Origin: Apiosordaria backusii
Taxonomy: Eukaryota; Ascomycota; Sordariomycetes; Sordariales; Lasiosphaeriaceae
Length of the DNA: 64,000 bases
Reading direction: 5' to 3'
Assembly: GCA_030549205.1 (NCBI GenBank)
Contig: JAUKTV010000004.1
Span: 2,356,001-2,420,000, forward strand
The position numbers and the translations under genes are program-made. The notes beneath the pieces were generated by a model that was not told where the DNA came from, did not search any database, and saw nothing but the letters and a program-made list of their open reading frames with translations. This document shows, piece after piece, positions 56,901 to 64,000 of the stretch; the stretch's first letter is position 1; each line of letters starts with the position of its first letter.

Positions 56901-57545
56901 CCCCTCTCCATCCCCGCCCCCCGACCCCTTGCCAAATCGTCTGGCAGAGCTGCAAAACATGTCAGTAGAGGAAGCTGCGCGGGTTATAAGCCAAGAGGAA
57001 GACGACGCCTTGAAGGCATTGGCGGATGATGAGTACGGCTCGGTAACAGAGGATGATATTAACGATGAGGAAGGGGGGATAGATTGGGAGCACTATGTCA
57101 ATGAGAGGGAGGTGTACAGGGTTGGTGGGGGGGTAGTTGGAGTTTGGGGCGGGTGCCGGTGCATAGGGACTGGGAAGATGGGGTGCAGCAAGGGGAGCGG
57201 GAGAATGGTGATGGTCAGCAACAGCAACAGGAAGGAGAGTTTCAGGGGCAGCAAAGTCAGCAACAGGGACAGGTCCAGCAGCAGGGACAGGTTCAACAAC
57301 AGCAACAGGCTCAGGGGCAGCAACAACCCCAACCTGAACCCCAACAGCAACTCACCCCCCTCCAACTCCAAGCCCAACAGCGCGGCTACCTCGCAGTCCA
57401 AGACTTCATGCACCTCCCCAACCCCCGCGACCCCATCCTCCCCAACATCGACGTCATCCGCCGGCAGCGCTGGCCATCCCCAGACTCTGACTTTTGGGAG
57501 AGCCCCAGGGTCAAAAAAGCGAGGGATTGGTACCGGAAGTGGTAA
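53972..57545 (+). CDS. Large F-box-like protein, reading frame shifts twice at G-runs
   Basis: The ATG at 53972 opens about 466 codons. Residues about 187-250 look like an F-box (STLCTTPELLIEVCKHLRPI DIVNLYSLHRTFHETL), the adaptor of SCF ubiquitin ligases; the next 250 residues are a family region of unknown function (IWLVLDCPTNNMRLSLFSNK). Near 55375, in a G-rich run, the frame must move back one base to continue with LMRPEELTF and run to about 57125. At a seven-G run (57127-57133) it must move back once more to continue with VPVHRDWEDG, a Gln-rich tract and the end at 57545. The total is about 1190 aa with acidic and Pro/Ser-rich middle. Each shift equals one missing G, so assembly error is likely; no GT-AG intron of credible size fixes either. 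Confidence 0.65.
57215..57345 (+). repeat. CAG/CAA-rich tract coding polyglutamine
   Basis: Dense CAG and CAA triplets encode a glutamine-rich tract near the C-terminus of the F-box-like protein. Confidence 0.75.
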
Positions 57546-59150
57546 CCTCTTCCTTTTTTTTTTTTTTTTTGCTTTTTTGTTTTGCCATCCATCACTGTGT
57601 TTGTTGTTGTGGTCTTCAGTTCATGGTTTTAGCTACACACATACATCTTGGTTCTTTTTACATCGGACTATCTTTGCCCGGAGTTCAGGAGTGCTTTTTG
57701 TGTACGATAAGTATATTTACTGGGATATTCATGCTCTAGCTAGTTCTACTGTGAGTAGGGTTGTGTATAGATAGTAGGAGAAGGGAGTCGTCCGCTCACG
57801 GCTTGCTGGCAAGAATGGCTGATGCAGATAATGATAACAAAGCTACGATATAATCAATCAAAGTCTCATTGTGCTCATGGTGCGTTGGTGAGTACTGCAA
57901 GTGTAACTTACCTTACTTATTGACTAGGTATGTGAACCTATCTCTTGAGCGTCTGTGATCCTGCCTAGATTCGAAGCCCTTGTGGTCTCACTCTACCTCC
58001 GTCCATACATTGTATAAAGCTTGCTTTCACAACGAGCCTGCAATATGTCCGCATCCTTGTGTTTTTTATGTAAGGGTTTATTCCTGCTTCACTTCTTGAT
58101 TCTGGATCATGATGTGTATCTCCACACATGCTGTTATTCTATCTTTGATATCAGGTTGCTTCAACTATCACTGGGACTTCTGTGATGAGTGGATATTTAC
58201 AAGAGCAATCTCCACTATGATCAGAGGTGTCCAACAGTATCTGAGCTGGGTGCTCTCTCTTGAAAGAAAGCCATCCCTCCTGCAAGTACGTAATGTTCTC
58301 CAATCTACCCAAGCAAAACATGCTTGCTTTATGAAAGACTATCGAGTGTAGTCTGTTTGATGTCTTCTCCACATCTTTGCTGGCAACTTACTATGTATGC
58401 GAGTAGAATTTTTCCTTTTGCCACCCCCTATTCCCATCTAATCCCATAGTCTACCCCCTTGCTCACCTGCACAATTTGATTTGAGTACTCAGTTGGACTT
58501 ACCAAATTCCATCACCAACCCAGCCCAAAAGACTCCTTGGGACTATTGTTTACCAAACTGCATGCCTACCTAAGCAATCACACCAGGCATATATAAACAG
58601 CTGACCGGGCAGCAATACCATATACTTCTCCTCACCTATATCCCAAGCGTCGTTGCCCTGTGGCAGTTTCCCCTCAAACCCCCAACCCCAACAACCAAGA
58701 AACCTAAGCCAAAAGCAGCGTCAATCCAACGTTGTGACAGAATCTCCTGCAGGACTACTGCAGGTGCGTACCACTCGGAACATACCTGATTCTTGCTATG
58801 ATCAATAGGGAATACCAGTATGCCCAATGGCCAAAAAGCATCCCTTGTTGACACAAGGATTCCTGACAGCTTCCAAGTGGGTTGGCAGTAGTTGGACTGT
58901 ATTTTCCCTTGCTTACCAAAACCTCACCATTGTTTCCAAGCCCCCGGATTCCTTGGATTGTAGATGTCAATGTGATGTTTGTGATATCGTCCTATTAGGA
59001 CTAGTCCCCTGGTGTACACCTACTCCAGGGAAATAAAGCTTAGTGCAATATAAGCCCTATAAAACTGTGACAAATCTGGGATAGCAATGTTGATCGTTAG
59101 TAGCTATATATATAATATCGAAATTCATCGAATTGTAAGTCACTTTATTA
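57546..59150. other. Intergenic region before the AT-rich end
   Basis: 1.6 kb of intermediate base composition. Short open frames exist on both strands (for example 58109-58351) but none has a domain. Base composition changes sharply at about 59.1 kb. Confidence 0.45.
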
Positions 59151-60540
59151 CCAATTTCTATAGTAGGGGTACTTACTAGCTTTTAAGGAAATGCGAACCT
59201 GCTTGCATTGCATTACTATGACTATACCTATACTACCACCATTACTTACTACTACCTACTACTATAGAAATTAACGCTTTTATTAACTATAATGATATTT
59301 ACAATATATTTACAGCCGAGCGATTTTACCAGCTATAGCTTTAAAGGCTTTTATAGCCTTAATTTCCTACTAGCCTTATACTAATTTAAAGAAAACTACA
59401 GGTAAAAGAGCTTTTATATAATAAAAAAGTAGGCTTACTAAGTACTTACTTTTACTACTTACTTAGCTATTGATTAACTGATTATAGTATATAATTTAGG
59501 TTTTATAAACTAAGGCTAAATAGGACTACTAGGCTATTTACTAGACTATAGGTATATTATAAAGTTAAGTTTAAGGTATTTGTAATTTACCGTTAACCTT
59601 ATAAACTAACTGTTATAGCTAAAAGCCTTTATAGTTTATACTTAATAAAAAAGACTGTATTACTTATGCCTTTAATAATGACCTAATTATTTATAAACTA
59701 AGATAGGAGGATTTAAGGTAGTATTTAAAAGGATTTAAGTGTTTTTAAGATTAAGCCTTTACTATAGCGATAAGAAAAGCCGGCTTTAAATATAAGGTTT
59801 TATTATAAAGGATTAAGTTTACTATTTAATATTAAAAGGCTTGCTTGGCCTTTATTTATAAGCAATTAGCACTTTGGCCTTACTTAGAAAACTAGAAAAG
59901 GGTGTTATTTAATAACGAAACTTAGGCTATTAATAGCTATATATAGAAAAGGTAGCTTATAATATATAATATTAAAGATATTAAGGCTTAAGCTTCTATA
60001 TAGTAAAAGCCTTACGGTTAGATATTTTAAGAGTCGATATATAGCCCTATAAAAGGACTGTCTTTTATATAGAAAAAGGAATATAGAGGTATTAATAGTA
60101 AAAAGTATTAAAGGTATATTATCTTTTTTATTTATTAATTTATTATAAAGAAAAGGAATTAAGGTACTTATATAGTCTTTTAGTAAGATAATACCATATT
60201 TTACTTATTTAGGGCTATATAAGCTTATATTACTAGCTTAGGAATTGAATAGCTGAATTGGCCGGTAAAAAGCTTTGATTTAAACCCTATTAAGAATGTA
60301 TAGTTTTAAATAAAAAATTGAATCGAATTATATTATAATGTCGAAAGGCTTAATTTTAGGGCCTTATGCTTAGCCGTTTAAAGAGCGTAGGAAGTAGTGT
60401 TTACTAATTACCTTTAAATTCTAGCTTATAGTATGCCCGGTAGGTTAAAGAAAGTCATTAAAGCAGAAGGCCAGAGCATTGGGTACTAATATAGGTACTT
60501 TGTTTTATATAGGAAAATGGCTGTTTTGTAAGTACTGTAA
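59150..60540 (+). mobile_element. RIP-degraded Tc1/mariner-type transposon
   Basis: Very AT-rich, with TpA everywhere and CpA/CpG nearly absent, as left by RIP. On the plus strand a transposase C-terminus can still be read near 60,265-60,490: WPVKSFDLNPIKNV with stops where Trp and Gln codons are expected, then YYNVERLNFRALCLAV and SMPGRLKKVIKAEGQSIGY. The DLNPIxN motif and the SMPxRLKxVIxAxG end are characteristic of Tc1/mariner DDE transposases. The 5' part holds only short frames. GTACTTAC near 59168 and its complement near 60528 may be remains of terminal repeats. Ends are approximate. The gene is dead. Confidence 0.8.
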
Positions 60541-61222
60541 CTTAGAAAGAAATAGATTAAATATCTGGGTTTTTTTCCTTATGTAGTTAGTAAGTCATAC
60601 GCTAGGCTCAATTACCCCTGGTATAGGTGTATGTGCATTGTGCATCAGCAAAAGCCCCATCGGTTGCATTGCCGAAGGAGATCGCCCCCTTTTTCTTCAC
60701 CACTTGGTTAGCTTCGATCTTTCCTGGCTGCCGAAGGAGAGCTCGGTTAGGAGGCCACCTGAATCTGAGACTTCGTATCTCGACCCAGCAACCCATTCCT
60801 TATCTCGACTCTTGAAAACTTCGAATCAAAACGATGCCACGCAGACACGTGCGCAAAGCTCTCAAAACACATGTCGACGTCGATGTTGTACTGTACTCCG
60901 TACCCCCGCTCTGGTGCATCAGGGACAACACAAAAAGACACTAGCGCAACGGCCCGGAGTGGACCTCCGGTGCTTGAGGTCCGCCACGGTGCGGCGCTCG
61001 GGGACAATCCTGGTCGGGAGAGAACGGAGAAGGGGCCAGGGGGTTTGGCATTGTTGCGCGGGGCCATGACTCGGAGGCTGAACCTCGTCACTCCCCTTTT
61101 TTTCAACAAGTGGGAAATTCCGTGTTGTCATCGTAGGAAGAGCCGCCGAACCCATAGAAAATGATGCTTGGTCAGCTTATACATACAGATATCGACCAAT
61201 GATGATTTCTCGAGATGTTTCC
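60541..61222. other. Normal-GC island between two RIP-mutated elements
   Basis: About 0.68 kb of ordinary composition with overlapping frames on both strands (60638-61069 plus, 60747-61109 minus) that carry no recognisable domain. It may be the original genomic sequence that the elements inserted around. Confidence 0.45.
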
Positions 61223-61261
61223 ATCCCTTTGGCTGGTCAAAATGACAATTTTGGCCTTGGC
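61223..61261 (+). repeat. Left terminal inverted repeat
   Basis: 39 bp containing TTGGCTGGTCAAAATGACAA; matches the reverse complement of 63882-63920 at 35 positions. Confidence 0.85.
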
Positions 61262-63756
61262 GGCTGGTCTGGCCAGTAAAACTGGCTCCCTACTAACAAT
61301 TAGTAATAGTCTACCTTCCAAAGCCCGGTCAATACTTTCCATACCCCCTAAACCTACCCTAGCTAACACGTTCAAACCCTTAAAAACGCGTAGAAACTCC
61401 TTATTTAGTAGGATCTTAGCTTGTAAGTCAGTTTAGAATAGGGCTTATAGTAAATATTAGGAAGATCAAGCAATCGAAGAAAGATAGTTTTATATTAAAA
61501 TAACCTATTTTTCTATATAAATCTAAGTTAAATGAATGTTTTAATAATCCGTACTATTGCAAATAGATATACTATAAGTTATATATATCTTCTTAGTTTT
61601 TTGACTATAAAGGTTAAGTAAGCTAGTAATATACTACTAATACTTTAATAAATAAACCTTGTATATTTTAAACTTATTTACTTAACTTTGTAAATACTGT
61701 TTATTAGTAATTTAACTGTTAGATAATATTGCAATATGTCTTTTAAAAAGGCAGAAGATATATACTTTCTTATTAAACCGGCTGTAAATCTTAAGGATTA
61801 ATTAGGTATAAAAGTCTTAGTAAAGGATGTAGGAGGAGGTTTTGAACTATAGGCTAAACTGGATTTTATACTATATTAAAAATATATTAATAACGGTAAC
61901 CTTTAGAAAAGCCGAATTAATATAGAAAAACTAAGCTAAAGAGAGTAGGAAAATATATTTAAGAAGAAGTTATAAAAGAAGACTATATAGTAACCTTAAT
62001 AGTAGTAGTAAATATAGGAATTGTAAGTATAAAGTTAATCGTTAATATTAATACTGTTTATAAATATATTGTATACCTATATAATAAATAGAATAGCGAT
62101 TTCTTTTTTACTTTTATTTCTAAATATAGCCTTTATTGCTTTACCCTATAGACGCTGTCGCTATATTATTACCGGTTATTTATAGCCAGTAAAAAAGGTC
62201 GAAATTATATTAACTATTATCTTTTCTTTAATAGCTTAGTATAAAGTGCTATCAGAATTAGGTACCTTTATCTTATTTCTCCTTCTTTTTACTGTTATTT
62301 TGGCCAATTTAATATAGTAACGGTTATAAAATATAAAGTTAGGGTAATCATTAGTATACTTAAAGGCTTTAAACTTAAAGTAGATTTAATTAGCGGCTAT
62401 AGTCCTAATAACGGCTATATTGTAAAATCGCAGGAATTTAATAAGGGCTAAGCTTATAAAGTAGTTATTAAAGAATAAGTAGTAAGTACGGTCTTTTAAA
62501 GGATTAAGTAGTAAGGTAATTAGTTAGATAATAAGCAATTAAGTATAGTAAAGGCTATATTATCCTATAAATTAATAAGTAAGTTATACGTTTAAAAAAC
62601 TTAAAAATTATAGTTAAACTTACAATTTATTAAATACTAATAAACTTATCCTTTTTTAAATAATAGAGCTAATTATAGAAATAACTGCCTTTGGTAATTA
62701 CTTAGAGTTTAAAGCCCTTTAGAATTAACTTAGACTTAAAAAGTATAGTGTAAGTGCTTTTACCTATAAAGTAAACCATTTTCTTATTAATCGTAATATT
62801 TTAACTAGGCTTATATAATTTTATTAAGACCTTAGTTAAATGCTTATTAAAAGGTATAATTTATTATTAAAGTAAAGAATTAACAACTTTATCGTTAGTA
62901 TTTTAAAAAATAAACTAGTATTTAAGCTTTTAATAATAGTTAAAAGGCATTTAATTATAAATTAAATATACTGGTTTGTTAGGTCGCTTAAGCTAGTAAA
63001 CCTTGGTATTACTTTTATAGTAAAGACCTATATATATTATAATTGCGATTATAATGTAGATCTTAAATATAGTATATATAGTAAAATATATAGTATATAG
63101 TTGCTTATTACCTTAGTTAGTAGAAGGTTTATATTTGTTTGTCTATTCGGTTTATTTTTAAATAAGTTTAAAAGGAAAGAAAGTAAAGAAGAGTTGTAAA
63201 ATTGTAAAGGGCAGTAGATACTTTTAATAGTAGAAAAAGTAAGGTATTTAAATAGTATAAAAAGGATGGCCTTTAGGAAGACCAATATAGAAGTTAAACT
63301 ATAAATTGGTTGGTTTATAAGGTATAACTGCTATAAGATTTAAAATTACAGTATATATTAGTAACTTTAATATATTAAAATATATAAGAAGAAGCAATTT
63401 ATTGGTTAAAATTTTAAGTAATAATTTGTTAATATAATTAATTAAGTGCTAATAGTAAATAATATAGTAAGGCTCCTTACTTGGTTTATAAAGTATTTTG
63501 AAAAAATCGTCTTCTTTGTCAGTTTCTTTATTAAAGCTTTCTTAGTTAGTAAAATAGTCGCTTACTGTATTAATATTATTAACAAATTAGGTAGGTAATT
63601 CGGTAAAAAAGCGCTTTACAAAGGCATTAAAAGTAGGCTAAATAGAGTGTTTCAGTTAAAAAGTAGGCTAAATTATAGTTTTAGTAGTTCGAATTGCTAT
63701 ATAGTAGATATAGGTTTAATAAAGAAGGTGTTACTTTTTGCGTGGTATCTTTATAA

Positions 63757-63822
63757 CATTTTCCTATACAAAGAAGGTATGGTTTTAACTGGGAAAACGC
63801 GCTAAATCTGTATAGGAAAATG
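63757..63822. repeat. 14-bp perfect inverted repeat (hairpin) in the subterminal region
   Basis: CATTTTCCTATACA at 63757-63770 and its exact complement TGTATAGGAAAATG at 63809-63822, 38 bp apart. The core TATAGGAAAATG also occurs at 60508-60519 at the end of the neighbouring mariner-type element. Confidence 0.8.
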
Positions 63823-63881
63823 CCAAGGGTACGCGTCAAAGTGGGTAGTCATGGTCAATGTACAGTACCTGAAGTATCAAT

Positions 63882-63920
63882 GCCAAGGAAAAAATTGTCA
63901 TTTTGCCCAGCCAAGGGGAT
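63882..63920 (-). repeat. Right terminal inverted repeat
   Basis: 39 bp partner of 61223-61261; core AAAATTGTCATTTTG. Confidence 0.85.
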
Positions 63921-64000
63921 TCTACCGGTAGGACCATGCAAATGCGCTCGTGTGTAAATTACAGGCCGGTCGATCGTCCACCAACCTCGGCCGACGATGT
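63921..64000. other. Normal-composition sequence at right edge
   Basis: Base composition returns to normal outside the right inverted repeat, consistent with the element ending at 63920. Too short to interpret. Confidence 0.5.

Larger units (their letters stand above)
61223..63920. mobile_element. RIP-mutated DNA element with 39-bp terminal inverted repeats
   Basis: 61223-61261 and 63882-63920 are inverted repeats identical at 35 of 39 positions and sharing the core CAAAATGACAATTTT. They enclose 2.7 kb whose interior (61,440-63,740) is extremely AT-rich with pervasive TpA, like a RIP target, while 200 bp next to each end keeps normal composition. One plus-strand frame (about 62,093-62,480) is open apart from TAA/TAG codons that RIP could have made from CAA/CAG; it shows no domain I recognise. 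No target-site duplication is evident. The superfamily is therefore undetermined. Confidence 0.75.

Noticed and set aside
57144..57545. Separate small Gln-rich gene
   Set aside because: No ATG at its start and it directly continues the F-box-like protein after a one-base shift at a G-run; treated as the C-terminus of that gene.
63049..63285. 78-codon minus-strand frame in the AT-rich end
   Set aside because: Composition is Leu/Ile/Asn/Lys only, as any AT-rich RIP-mutated stretch gives; no domain.

Overview
The window is nuclear DNA of a filamentous ascomycete, most likely a Sordariomycete of Sordariales type. The evidence is short GT-AG introns of 48-200 nt, Pezizomycotina-type versions of ELO, VPS54, MCM5, HMG-CoA reductase, XRN1, HID1 and HAT2, a DUF3435 tyrosine-recombinase gene of the kind that drives Starship elements, and long AT-rich, TpA-rich tracts at the right end typical of repeat-induced point mutation (RIP). 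I see no tRNA, rRNA or CRISPR array.

Left third (1-20.3 kb), conserved housekeeping genes. After about 3.5 kb without a recognisable gene come a fatty-acid elongase (-), cytochrome c oxidase subunit 6/Va (+), an RCC1/PIM1-type protein (-), the GARP subunit VPS54 (-) and the replicative helicase subunit MCM5 (+). VPS54 and MCM5 share a divergent promoter that carries an MluI cell-cycle box. A membrane-anchored, motif-poor AMP-binding-like protein (-) ends this block. A broken piece of glutaminyl-tRNA synthetase lies between the RCC1-type gene and VPS54.

Middle (20.3-36.6 kb), accessory region. It holds decaying coding sequence: a DUF5672 gene with an in-frame stop, a reading frame with a HET-like preamble and an in-frame stop, and a 3'-truncated, frameshifted SEC27 (beta'-COP) copy that shows no RIP. 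An intact HMG-CoA reductase follows, then a DUF3435 captain-like recombinase (two exons, 901 aa, C-terminal C2H2 fingers). The captain is accompanied by a broken SANT/Myb-like gene and an inverted 240-bp copy of its own coding sequence. I read this as a degraded Starship-type element or insertion hotspot; the ends are not resolved.

Right third (36.7-57.6 kb), housekeeping genes again. These are nucleoporin POM34, signal-peptidase subunit SPC3, HID1, an epoxide-hydrolase-like protein lacking the catalytic motifs, the exonuclease XRN1, HAT2 with a long open frame beyond its stop, and a large F-box-like protein whose frame shifts twice at G-runs. The end (59.1-63.9 kb) holds a RIP-destroyed Tc1/mariner-type transposase and a second RIP-mutated element whose 39-bp terminal inverted repeats are still readable.

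The genes are single eukaryotic units, not operons. Most are secretory-pathway (SPC3, VPS54, HID1), nuclear or chromatin (MCM5, HAT2, POM34, RCC1-type), RNA-decay and lipid/sterol functions. The mobile and decaying material is confined to the middle and the right end.
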